Source: Paenibacillus sp. FSL H7-0326 (GTDB lineage: Bacteria > Bacillota > Bacilli > Paenibacillales > Paenibacillaceae). Taken from it: 64,000 nucleotides of DNA. Below, one piece after another: positions 16,004 to 22,312 of this stretch (position 1 is the stretch's first letter; each line of letters opens with the position of its first letter). The stretch covers positions 930,001 through 994,000 of the forward strand of contig NZ_MPVN01000001.1 of NCBI RefSeq assembly GCF_001955535.1, read 5' to 3'. Made by a program: the position numbers and the translations under genes. The notes under the pieces were generated by a model. It ran no database searches. It was not told where the DNA came from and worked only from the letters and a program-made list of their open reading frames with translations.

Positions 16004-16050
16004 GTATTTGTATCATTTTTGTCTCATGTTAGTATCAGTTTAGTATCAAA
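16004..16050. repeat. Three copies of TTAGTATCA-like element before the RNA
   Basis: The plus strand has TTTGTATCA (16006-16014), TTAGTATCA (16029-16037) and TTAGTATCA (16040-16048). They lie just upstream of the predicted RNA start, so they may be a promoter or operator for it. Confidence 0.4.
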
Positions 16051-16088
16051 AAAAGAAGCCACCTATTTAAGATGACTTCTCCTAACAA

Positions 16089-16277
16089 CTATTCAATTTT
16101 ATTTAAAGCTGAACGGCATTCATTTAATGCGCGCTCCTCTATTTCTAATAATTCCGACCCAAATGCCGCTTTATTATTTTTATAAAACTCTATTTTTTTT
16201 TCTAAACTCTCAATGTGAAGGCGTAAAGCTACTTTAACTTGATATAATTCGGGTAGTTCTAATTCTATCGACCTCAT
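16089..16277 (-). CDS. Small coiled-coil phage protein
   Basis: This 62-residue protein is nearly all helix (IELELPELYQVKVALRLHIE, then LEKKIEFYKNNKAAFGSELL), with heptad-like leucines, so it is probably a small coiled coil. It starts 2 bp after the preceding small gene, behind an AGGAGGAATAAGA site, and is therefore translated. It ends just before the structured RNA's upstream repeats. No function is known to me. Small helical phage proteins in this position are often accessory or host-modifying. Confidence 0.55.
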   Translation of the reverse strand: MRSIELELPELYQVKVALRLHIESLEKKIEFYKNNKAAFGSELLEIEERALNECRSALNKIE

Positions 16278-16279
16278 TC

Positions 16280-16513
16280 TTATTCCTCCTCAAATCGTTC
16301 TTTTTTCCACAGTGGCCGCCCATCAAATAACGCATCTGGTCTCGGGAATCTCTTCTCCTTGCCGCGATAAGTAGGGTTAAGCATCGCTTTAGCCGTTTTA
16401 GTAATGTTTTGCTGAGTGGTTCCGAATAGATCAGCTAACGTTGAAGCTCCTACATATTCGATGGGCGGTGCTACTTTACCAGTGTAATGCCGATTGGATT
16501 GTTCCAGTTGCAA
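16280..16513 (-). CDS. Small DNA-binding-like phage protein
   Basis: This 77-residue protein includes VGASTLADLFGTTQQNITKT, which reads as a helix-turn-helix of the excisionase/AlpA or TerS-like type (a helix, then TTQQNITKTAKA as recognition helix). The tail GRPLWKKERFEEE is charged. It overlaps the upstream small gene by about 40 bases, or begins a little later. It lies two genes downstream of the late regulator and so belongs to the region that switches to late transcription. DNA binding is inferred only from the helix pattern. Confidence 0.5.
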   Translation of the reverse strand: MQLEQSNRHYTGKVAPPIEYVGASTLADLFGTTQQNITKTAKAMLNPTYRGKEKRFPRPDALFDGRPLWKKERFEEE

Positions 16514-16689
16514 GCAGAGGATTCGTCCGTTGTTTCGAAGTCAATGACTTCCCAAGTGATGATGTATCCATTGTTATCTGCATCTGCAGCTGAAGCAGAG
16601 TATAAGTTTCCTTCGTCGTTTATGTATGGATTCTGAGTTGTTCTAAGTTCTTTACCTTCCCATTCGATGATTATTGAGTCATTTAGCAA
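16471..16689 (-). CDS. Small phage protein, unknown
   Basis: This protein of about 72 residues probably starts at the TTG at 16689, seven bases after AGGGAGGG. Earlier in-frame codons run back to 16773 but lack a ribosome site. It reads LNDSIIIEWEGKELRTTQNP and has an acidic beta-rich body with YIITWEVIDFETTDES. The end overlaps the next gene by about 40 bp. The protein is not recognised. It is the first gene after the late regulator's terminator and so probably the first product of a middle or late transcript. Confidence 0.5.
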   Translation of the reverse strand: MLNDSIIIEWEGKELRTTQNPYINDEGNLYSASAADADNNGYIITWEVIDFETTDESSACNWNNPIGITLVK

Positions 16690-16803
16690 GGCTGTTCCCT
16701 CCCTATTGTTTTGAGTTTTGTTATTGTCTTTTGCTGTTAATATAAAAATATCATATTTGGTTATCTCGCACAACCGAACACAACAAGAACGTAATGTAAA
16801 ACT

Positions 16804-16827
16804 AAAAAAGAGCGGTTTTATCCGCTC
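16804..16827 (-). terminator. Terminator after the late regulator gene
   Basis: GGAGCGG-ATAAAA-CCGCTC (16810-16827) followed on the minus strand by TTTTTTAG. It starts within the stop region of the ArpU-like gene and ends the early transcript. The stretch 16,690-16,803 beyond it, AT-rich with TATATT-like boxes, is a good place for the next promoter. Confidence 0.8.
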
Positions 16828-17211
16828 CTATAATACACCTGCAATTTTAAGACTATTAGCTATGGTCTGTATACCAGCGTCTATACGCCTATTGATGGTC
16901 GGTATGCTTGTACTGCTCATATACCTTGCTACCGTGTCCTTGTGCTTACCAGCTGTCTTGTAGCGATGTGTGAGGATCTTATATACTTCATCATCCATTA
17001 TGAGTTCAAATGCTGTATCTATTTCTGGAAGCAGCCTTTTGGCTTTATCCAGTAATTCTTGCTCTTTCGGGCTTAAATTTGGTTTCTGTGAATACACCTT
17101 AAGATGCCGTTGCATTAAGCGGTAATCTTCTAGGTGCTTTTTCGTTTGTTTAAAATCCTCACTAACAGCACTCGGGAATAGTTCCATTTGCATTACCGCC
17201 TCCATTTCCAC
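16828..17211 (-). CDS. ArpU-like late-gene transcriptional regulator
   Basis: This 127-residue protein is of the ArpU/RinA-like kind that switch on phage late genes. The N-terminal half is charged and helical (KQTKKHLEDYRLMQRHLKVY). The C-terminal half has a sigma-region-4-like helix-turn-helix: EVYKILTHRYKTAGKHKDTV, ARYMSSTSIPTINRRIDAGI. It is the last gene of the early group and is followed at once by a terminator, the expected site for a late activator acting on the next promoter. The true start may be the internal MEAVMQ or MQMELF methionine. Confidence 0.65.
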   Translation of the reverse strand: MEMEAVMQMELFPSAVSEDFKQTKKHLEDYRLMQRHLKVYSQKPNLSPKEQELLDKAKRLLPEIDTAFELIMDDEVYKILTHRYKTAGKHKDTVARYMSSTSIPTINRRIDAGIQTIANSLKIAGVL

Positions 17212-17289
17212 CGCTCCTTTGTACTTTTTTACATTGAGTTTCCTAAAAAAGGGTCATAAGTCGATTTTCAAGGCACTTCGCTTGCACTT

Positions 17290-17499
17290 TTACGCCAAAA
17301 TATCGAATAAATCCACTTGACCGCCCTTCTCAACCTCACTGGCATCCTGTATTAATCCATCTTCTAACCACTTTTTCGGTGCTTCTGTCCTATAATGAGG
17401 CCATATTTCTGTACCTTCTTTAGACCAGTTAGGATTTTTGGATTCAGCTAGTTTAGTCCACGTCCAATATGTTTTGGCTTTTACGGTATTATATGACAT
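17290..17499 (-). CDS. Small phage protein, unknown
   Basis: This 69-residue protein is rich in tryptophan (MSYNTVKAKTYWTWTKLAES, then WPHYRTEAPKKWLEDGLIQD) and ends VDLFDILA. It is preceded by AAGGAGTGAGTCAAT at 8-12 bases and follows the 119-residue gene by 6 bp. No domain is recognised. The acidic C-terminal tail DLFDILA resembles short peptide motifs that bind DNA polymerase clamps (QxxLF-like QVDLFDI), so a link to the replication clamp is possible but speculative. Confidence 0.5.
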   Translation of the reverse strand: MSYNTVKAKTYWTWTKLAESKNPNWSKEGTEIWPHYRTEAPKKWLEDGLIQDASEVEKGGQVDLFDILA

Positions 17500-17505
17500 A
17501 TTGAC

Positions 17506-17865
17506 TCACTCCTTACCCTTACTTGCCTTTAACTCTGCCAGTTCAGCTTCCAATCTATCTGCAAGATCTCTATATCTGTCTGCACGTTCTCTGTGCTTGT
17601 GTAAGGCTGTACATGCTGCATCATAGGCTTCCGGTGTCGGGTACTTACGGAAAGCTTCTCTACGCCATTTCTCGGCTTCTGCTTCGGCTTTATCAGCTCG
17701 TTCTTTCTCTGCTGCATATTGTTGGAGCCAGTAATCAAGTATCAGTACATCTGGTTCAGGTTTACTGAACTCTCCATGCCAAGTTGGTTGAATGCCATTG
17801 AGCAGAGCTTGAGTGCGCTTAAAGCTCTCAACACTTTCCATGTCCTTATGCCAGTCTCTACTCAT
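17506..17865 (-). CDS. Coiled-coil phage protein, unknown
   Basis: This 119-residue protein is predicted to be a long alpha-helical coil, alanine- and glutamate-rich between residues 45 and 119 (AAEKERADKAEAEAEKWRRE; ERADRYRDLADRLEAELAEL). The first part (SRDWHKDMESVESFKRTQAL) may be a small head domain. It overlaps the upstream gene by 8 bp. Similar long coils are scattered among phage middle genes without known function. The codon usage is that of the neighbours. Confidence 0.55.
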   Translation of the reverse strand: MSRDWHKDMESVESFKRTQALLNGIQPTWHGEFSKPEPDVLILDYWLQQYAAEKERADKAEAEAEKWRREAFRKYPTPEAYDAACTALHKHRERADRYRDLADRLEAELAELKASKGKE

Positions 17866-18190
17866 CCTTTACTACCTCCAGATCCTCAGGACTAACGCGG
17901 GTTGAGTGTGCCAAAGCTTCAAACTTCACAAAAGCATCAATCCCCTTAACTTCACCCAAACCATATGCAGAGTTGCGTTTGTATCTCACTTTATCTCCCG
18001 GATTAATGGTGGGTACTGGATCAAACAGTTCCTTGATCTTCTCAATAGCAATATCCATGCCCTCGATTCTTCCATAAAGACTGTTGATATAATCAGGCTC
18101 TGCGCCATCTTCAATTAACTCTTTATTCTCAGTGATTTTGCTTTCTAAATATTCTATTAAATCTGATATAAGCTTCTCTTGTTTAATCAT
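17858..18190 (-). CDS. Phage hypothetical protein with SH3-like tail
   Basis: In this 110-residue protein residues 1-60 are helical (KLISDLIEYLESKITENKEL). Residues about 70-110 (INPGDKVRYKRNSAYGLGEV, then FVKFEALAHSTRVSPEDLEV) look like a small SH3-like beta barrel of the KOW or 'YopX-like' type common in phage middle genes. The gene overlaps the downstream gene by 8 bp and follows another small gene after 12 bp. No biochemical role is suggested beyond nucleic acid or protein binding through the barrel. Confidence 0.5.
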   Translation of the reverse strand: MIKQEKLISDLIEYLESKITENKELIEDGAEPDYINSLYGRIEGMDIAIEKIKELFDPVPTINPGDKVRYKRNSAYGLGEVKGIDAFVKFEALAHSTRVSPEDLEVVKDE

Positions 18191-18202
18191 TCCCTGACCC
18201 TC

Positions 18203-18400
18203 CTACCACATGAAATACCCTCGTTCTTTTGCTATTTCCCATTCGTTTTCCGTAACTACTGTACCTCTCGTTTCAACTACGCCGTAACAATTGACAACGA
18301 CTACAACTTTTAAAAACTTTTTATCAAATTCCTTTGTCCAATCTTCCTCATACGGTTCAACACTGACAATTTCTTTGATGTAATGCTCGAGCAAGTTCAT
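18203..18400 (-). CDS. Small phage protein, unknown
   Basis: This 65-residue protein starts MNLLEHYIKEIVSVEPYEED and has a strongly valine-rich strand (KVVVVVNCYGVVETRGTVVT) before the tail ENEWEIAKERGYFMW. The strand-heavy middle suggests a compact alpha/beta fold. It overlaps the upstream gene by 4 bp, so it is almost certainly translated from the same early transcript. Proteins of this kind with a conserved '.G.V.TE.EW..AK..GYF.W' ending are frequent in Bacillales phages, but no function is known to me. Confidence 0.55.
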   Translation of the reverse strand: MNLLEHYIKEIVSVEPYEEDWTKEFDKKFLKVVVVVNCYGVVETRGTVVTENEWEIAKERGYFMW

Positions 18401-18597
18401 TGGTCTACCTCCCCAGGAAGGTTTATCTCTGCATAGTGGGTGACATCGGGGAGAAACGCTCTTTCACCATCGCCCCATGTGTATCCAACTTCTCTATAAT
18501 TCGCGTGGATTGCCTTTAATACATAATCACCGTTAGTTACTAGGTATGGAATATGACTCACTGGTTTCCTTGGATCATACTTTTTCCACTGGATCAT
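18397..18597 (-). CDS. Small phage protein, unknown
   Basis: This 66-residue protein reads IQWKKYDPRKPVSHIPYLVT and then FLPDVTHYAEINLPGEVDQ. The pattern W..Y.P......YLVT..G and H(Y/W)AEIN is common in small proteins annotated 'DUF551-like' in phages, a family with an aromatic-lined fold. It overlaps both neighbours by 4 bp, the sign of translational coupling. The start ATG at 18597 overlaps the preceding stop. Family placement is tentative. Confidence 0.55.
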   Translation of the reverse strand: MIQWKKYDPRKPVSHIPYLVTNGDYVLKAIHANYREVGYTWGDGERAFLPDVTHYAEINLPGEVDQ

Positions 18598-18968
18598 TGT
18601 TCTTCACTCTCCCTAGGAAGGTTTAATAGGTGAGGATGTTCAATCATGCTTCCAATCACAGTCACATAAGGTAGTTGCCTATGAAGCAGAAGACTTCCGC
18701 AACAAAGTTCCATTCGATCGTTGTATCCTACCTCGTAATTTCCGTTTATCTTCATTGGTCCTTCAAATGGATGACCTTCGATTCGAACAATATCTCCCTC
18801 ATATATTTCTGTTCCGTTCTTATCCTCGATTCCCGTACCCCATTGATAAATAGGACCAACTGTTTCAAAATGTTCGCTAAACCGATACCCAAGCATATCG
18901 TCAAATTGCTCTATGTTTGCATACAGCATCTTCTCGAGCTGATCGTCCCAAGCTCTTAAACTTCTCAT
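18594..18968 (-). CDS. YopX family phage protein
   Basis: This 124-residue protein has the YopX pattern: it begins SLRAWDDQLEKMLYANIEQF, continues QWGTGIEDKNGTEIYEGDIV (the highly typical 'TG..DKNG..IYEGDIV' core at about residues 42-60) and ends with YVTVIGSMIEHPHLL ('VIGNIYENPELL'-like). YopX proteins are common in Firmicute phages, form a beta-barrel-like fold and have no settled biochemical role. The gene overlaps both neighbours by 4 bp within the early or middle operon. Confidence 0.85.
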   Translation of the reverse strand: MRSLRAWDDQLEKMLYANIEQFDDMLGYRFSEHFETVGPIYQWGTGIEDKNGTEIYEGDIVRIEGHPFEGPMKINGNYEVGYNDRMELCCGSLLLHRQLPYVTVIGSMIEHPHLLNLPRESEEQ

Positions 18969-19333
18969 TCCCTTTCATCCTCCCCTTTAGCTGGTTCCTC
19001 GTTATACCATCTCAGCGCGCTAGGAAGTTGACCCATGAATTTAGGCTTTAAATCATCTATCTTCTTATTTGCTTCTTCCAGTGCCTTACGTAGTCGATCT
19101 ATCTCATCCGTGTATTCTGATACATCGACCTTTTGCAAGAACTCTGGAGCAAAGGAACCGCTGAATCCATGAAGGAAAATCGAGTCTTGTTCATACACCC
19201 CTTTTCCTCGTGTGAATTGATCCGTCCGACACGTCCATAACTTCCCATGATTTTTTGGATTTCTCGCTTCAACACAAGTGTGCATGACAACAACATCGCC
19301 TTCGTTGAGCGGTTCTGTTTCTCTGTATCGCAT
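18965..19333 (-). CDS. Phage hypothetical protein with coiled-coil C-terminus
   Basis: In this 122-residue protein the first 60 residues form a beta-rich domain (ETEPLNEGDVVVMHTCVEAR, then TRGKGVYEQDSIFLHGFSGS). They are followed by a helix with heptads (EIDRLRKALEEANKKIDDLK) and an acidic tail. It overlaps YopX by 4 bp. The N-terminal part resembles small SH3-like proteins of phage early regions. No domain can be named with confidence. The start ATG at 19333 follows GGGAGAGATAACAGGG. Confidence 0.5.
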   Translation of the reverse strand: MRYRETEPLNEGDVVVMHTCVEARNPKNHGKLWTCRTDQFTRGKGVYEQDSIFLHGFSGSFAPEFLQKVDVSEYTDEIDRLRKALEEANKKIDDLKPKFMGQLPSALRWYNEEPAKGEDERE

Positions 19334-19381
19334 CCCTGTTATCTCTCCCTTACTTGGATTATGGATCTAAAGGCTCTATAC

Positions 19382-19423
19382 GGCCTCCGGCTGCGCCTAA
19401 GTATTGCGGTCGATTCGGAGGCC
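19382..19423. repeat. Perfect 8-bp inverted repeat
   Basis: GGCCTCCG (19382-19389) and CGGAGGCC (19416-19423) flank 26 bases in the gap between two early genes. It is GC-rich compared with the flanks and could form a hairpin that processes or attenuates the transcript. Confidence 0.45.
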
Positions 19424-19441
19424 TTCGGCCAATCAGTCACT

Positions 19442-19735
19442 TTAGATCTCTACACTTACATGTCCTTGTGCTTCACAGTCCGAGCACTCATAAAAACCGT
19501 TATCATCAAAGCTGGTTCTTGATCCGCACCTTGGGCAAAAATTAGGCTGTCCTTCTTTCCACTCTTCCTCTGAGCAGATTTCCTCTACAACAAAAGGTTT
19601 TGTTTCAAAAGGCAGATGCTTCTTTGCCTCATTCTCAGACTCTTCATGAGTAGTTGCGACTTTAGGAAACATTGTTATGGTTATGGTTTCGGTTTGCGCC
19701 TTCATCCGGTACATTTTCTTTTCTATAGTGGACAT
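19442..19735 (-). CDS. Zinc-ribbon phage protein
   Basis: This 97-residue protein has a C-terminal zinc ribbon: CPRCGSRTSFDDNGFYECSD with a second CxxC (CSDC), residues about 68-90. The N-terminal part (KMYRMKAQTETITITMFPKV) is beta-rich. Such ribbons bind nucleic acids or join larger complexes. The gene is preceded by GGAGCGGTAAACAT and lies in the early/middle transcript. The region 19,736-19,886 between it and the next gene contains no clear reading frame. Confidence 0.6.
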   Translation of the reverse strand: MSTIEKKMYRMKAQTETITITMFPKVATTHEESENEAKKHLPFETKPFVVEEICSEEEWKEGQPNFCPRCGSRTSFDDNGFYECSDCEAQGHVSVEI

Positions 19736-19886
19736 ATGTTTACCGCTCCTTTGGTTTTTGCGGCAAAGCCGCCTTCAATCGACTGAATAATCCGAGCGAA
19801 GCGTGGGCCGTATGATCATTTCGAGGATCTGCTCGGTATGATAGTCGCTCCTTCAGCTTGAACGACCGTCTGTTGTTCTCCCCTCC

Positions 19887-20051
19887 CTAATACCGTTTTA
19901 CAATCTTGAAGCTGATTTCTTCTTCCTTAAATTGAGGAGTAACTACACATATCTTCCGACCATCAATGTTTATAAGGATTTCATCTCCGTCTTTTGATTT
20001 CCCATCACTAACAAAGTCAGCTAAATACTCGTATATATCAAAATTCTTCAA
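19887..20051 (-). CDS. Small phage protein with TTG start, unknown
   Basis: This 54-residue reading frame begins at a TTG (20051) seven bases after GGGAGGGGAG. It reads KNFDIYEYLADFVSDGKSKD, then INIDGRKICVVTPQFKEEE, and stops at 19887 just before another GGGAGGGGAG site. The alternation of hydrophobic and charged residues suggests a small alpha/beta fold. The family is not recognised. The clear ribosome site and codon use make it a likely gene. Confidence 0.55.
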   Translation of the reverse strand: MKNFDIYEYLADFVSDGKSKDGDEILINIDGRKICVVTPQFKEEEISFKIVKRY

Positions 20052-20087
20052 TGTGTTCTCCCCTCCCAGGGAAAGAGGCTGATAGCC

Positions 20088-20678
20088 TCAATCCTCTTCT
20101 TCCTCAGAGTTGATTAATCCTAAATTAGCCAAGTCGTATTCGATTTCAACAGTGAAATTGGTATCACAGACATAACATGTTACATCTTGATCTTCCGGAT
20201 CAATATCATCACTTGTACATTCCGAAGCGCATACTGGGCAGATAAGTTTGTCAGTATACCAGCAGTCATTTTCCGAGTGCCCTTGTTCCCTCGCCGCTTC
20301 AATAGCAGCGTTTTTCCGGGCTTCGTGTTCTCTTGTGTGACAGAAATTACATTGCCACCCACCATGAACTCCCCATGCTGGTTTTTCCTTCAACTCACTC
20401 CTGTGAATGCCGCATGTTTCGCAACGATTATGTTCGTCGCACACGATATATGGGAAAGGATCATCTTTCCCAAGGCATTTGGGACAGTCACATACCCAAT
20501 ACCATCCGTCGTCAAAACGCTCTGCATATAATCCATGTTGCGGTGGATCAAGTTTCACTTCTGGCAATCCGTTCCGATAAAAGTGACCGTTCCAGACATT
20601 CGTATGTCCTGACCGGGTACGCTGCGTCCATTCTGCAGGTATCTCTGGAATATGAATTTTAACGTCCATTAAACTCAA
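20088..20678 (-). CDS. Multi-zinc-finger phage protein
   Basis: This protein of about 196 residues has several zinc-binding knuckles: CDCPKCLG, CDEHNRCETCGIH, CNFCHTREH, CPVCASECTS and CYVCDTNF. It ends in an acidic tail (LINSEEEED). The repeated fingers suggest a nucleic-acid-binding or scaffold role. I choose the TTG at 20678 because AAAGGAGAG lies six bases ahead, while the upstream codons overlap the preceding gene. No enzymatic motif is present. It may be a phage RNA-polymerase-binding or RNA-binding protein, but that is speculation. Confidence 0.55.
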   Translation of the reverse strand: MSLMDVKIHIPEIPAEWTQRTRSGHTNVWNGHFYRNGLPEVKLDPPQHGLYAERFDDGWYWVCDCPKCLGKDDPFPYIVCDEHNRCETCGIHRSELKEKPAWGVHGGWQCNFCHTREHEARKNAAIEAAREQGHSENDCWYTDKLICPVCASECTSDDIDPEDQDVTCYVCDTNFTVEIEYDLANLGLINSEEEED

Positions 20679-20718
20679 TGTTATCTCTCCTTTAAGGCTG
20701 TATAGCCTGTTATACTTC

Positions 20719-21420
20719 TCAACTTTCAGCAGCAAACGAATCTACGAAACAACCGCAGCCGCCGATATCAAACAAATCTATTTGCATGTCGTCCTCAACC
20801 TCGTAATGAAGATCCCTGATCGGGTAAGGTGCTCCGCCTTTTTTCATGAAGCTGTATTGTTGAATAGTCATGTCCGTTGAGCCAGCTGCTGGATGGATAT
20901 ACACCTTTGGTTTCTCAGCTCGATCATAAAAGTAATCCCGGTAGGCATCGTCCAGTTCTTCATACATCATTTGCCGCTCGTCTTCGTCCATTTCCGTATC
21001 CTTGATGTAGCGATAAGCTGATACGCATATTTTTAGGTGATGCTCTTGTTCCATGATTTTCTTGAATACATCTGGCATCTGCTCTTTTAACAGCTTGTAG
21101 TGCCCCTGTCCGGCTTTTACACAGCGTCCGTTACAGTTGTTATGGCTAAATCCGTAATCGTACAAGACAGGCTGCCTGATGCCGTATTTCTTGAGGATTT
21201 CGTCCTTATAGATGTTGTGGTCGATAAGAGGCATTTCCACTTGGAATGGCTGCCAGTTCTTCACTATGGCTCCTTGACGATGCATTTCATCGAATCCAAT
21301 GCCGAAGTACAATATCGCATCCGTAACGAAATCCTCATCCCTCAGATATTCCTTATTCCGCCATTCCTCATGATCTGGGCGCTTACCCTTTTTTAAGAAC
21401 TCCCGAGCGACTGTGAGTTG
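20719..21420 (-). pseudogene. PAPS-reductase-like phage protein, 5' part missing
   Basis: This open frame (LYFGIGFDEMHRQGAIVKNW, then LYDYGFSHNNCNGRCVKAGQ and IGGCGCFVDSFAAES at the end) is the C-terminal two thirds of the adenine-nucleotide alpha-hydrolase/PAPS reductase-like proteins common in Gram-positive phages. The frame continues upstream as TVAREFLKKGKRPDHEEWRN but meets a stop at 21436-21438, and no N-terminal SGGKDS loop is found. The gene is cut exactly where the direct repeats at 21413-21535 begin, so an insertion has removed its 5' end. Function is lost or altered. Confidence 0.7.
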
Positions 21421-21535
21421 TATTTCACTTTGGCACTAAAAGGGGCTTATTTCGGCGATCTTGTAACGTAATTTTGGCACGATTTGTAACGACTGTTAGC
21501 ATAAGTCGTTGTTTTCTGTATTAATTCTTGGCATA
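21413..21535 (+). repeat. Direct repeats, possible left end of the Tn7-like element
   Basis: Four imperfect copies of a TTGTA(n)TTGGCA-type unit occur here: TTGTATTTCACTTTGGCA, TTGTAACGTAATTTTGGCA, TTGTAACGACTGTTAGCA and a weaker one ending CTTGGCA. Two are 22-23 bp apart. They lie between the truncated phage gene and the AT-rich island. Tn7-like ends carry several TnsB-binding repeats of about 20-22 bp, so this is a candidate end. The stretch 21,536-21,759 that follows holds no gene I can support. Confidence 0.45.
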
Positions 21536-21759
21536 ATCCGTTCCCAAAAGAGTTGTTTACAATGATAATATCTTACCATAGTTTAGCAGGGTACTTATAT
21601 ATTAAACACGCCTTACAACGATACTATTTCTCTCCCCTAAATTCCGAAAGTAACCCCGCTATTCCAGGAGTATAATTAAGGTTATTATAGTGGTCGTTGC
21701 TCCCACAGTTTGAAGGATTTATCATTAAAATAGTTCCTTCTTTTAATGAATGATCTAAC

Positions 21760-21990
21760 TCAACTCAGAATCCCAAACTTTTCATAAAAGTGCTTACTCC
21801 TTTCTACATGATCCCAATCCACTCCAGAGATCCATCCTGTTACGTATTTAATCGGTAGAGAATATCGCTGAATAATAAGTAACAATACTTTCATTAAAAC
21901 TGATCCATAGCCATTGTTGATATCGTTGTCTTCCATACGAATGTCCGCTATTTCCATTATTTCAAACTTTTCTTTGTATGTTAGGAACAT
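21760..21990 (-). pseudogene. GNAT acetyltransferase C-terminal fragment
   Basis: Seventy-six residues (FEIMEIADIRMEDNDINNGY, then GSVLMKVLLLIIQR and HVERSKHFYEKFGILS) match the second half of a GNAT acetyltransferase. The acetyl-CoA-binding 'GYGSxLM' and the final 'FYEKFGF'-like strand are visible. The N-terminal half of the fold is missing, and the product stops early after GILS. The preceding frame ends on the same TAAATG bases. The piece may be expressed but cannot be a complete enzyme, so I treat it as a remnant. Confidence 0.55.
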
Positions 21991-22259
21991 TTATCGTGTA
22001 AGTGAATTAACACCTTCGTTTGAGAAAATAGTACTTTTAAGAATTAATACACATAAGTCACCTTCTATTGGAGAGTGATGGATTAGGATATTCGCCCCAG
22101 TTTTAGTGTTTTCGCATAATAAAACTTCTTCTCCTAAAGCTCTGATTTCTCTCTGCCAATACGCTAATTCAAAAACTGTGTCTCCTTCTTTTTGAAGGGG
22201 CGTCTTCTTAAACAGTTCTGGAAATAGATCATCGAATATATATTTTTCTCATTGCCCAT
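21991..22259 (-). pseudogene. Frameshifted small gene, unknown
   Basis: An ATG at 22259 with GGGAG 10 bases ahead starts MGNEKNIYS, but the long conserved-looking frame (DDLFPELFKKTPLQKEGDTV, then LCENTKTGANILIHHSPIEG to 21991) is one base out of register. The two join in the A/T run near 22,235. The family is not recognised. It touches the start of the GNAT fragment, so both may be remnants of one locus. Confidence 0.4.
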
Positions 22260-22312
22260 ATATATTTTACTCCCTTAAGATGAATCTCGATTAAAATTAC
22301 CACTAATATAAT

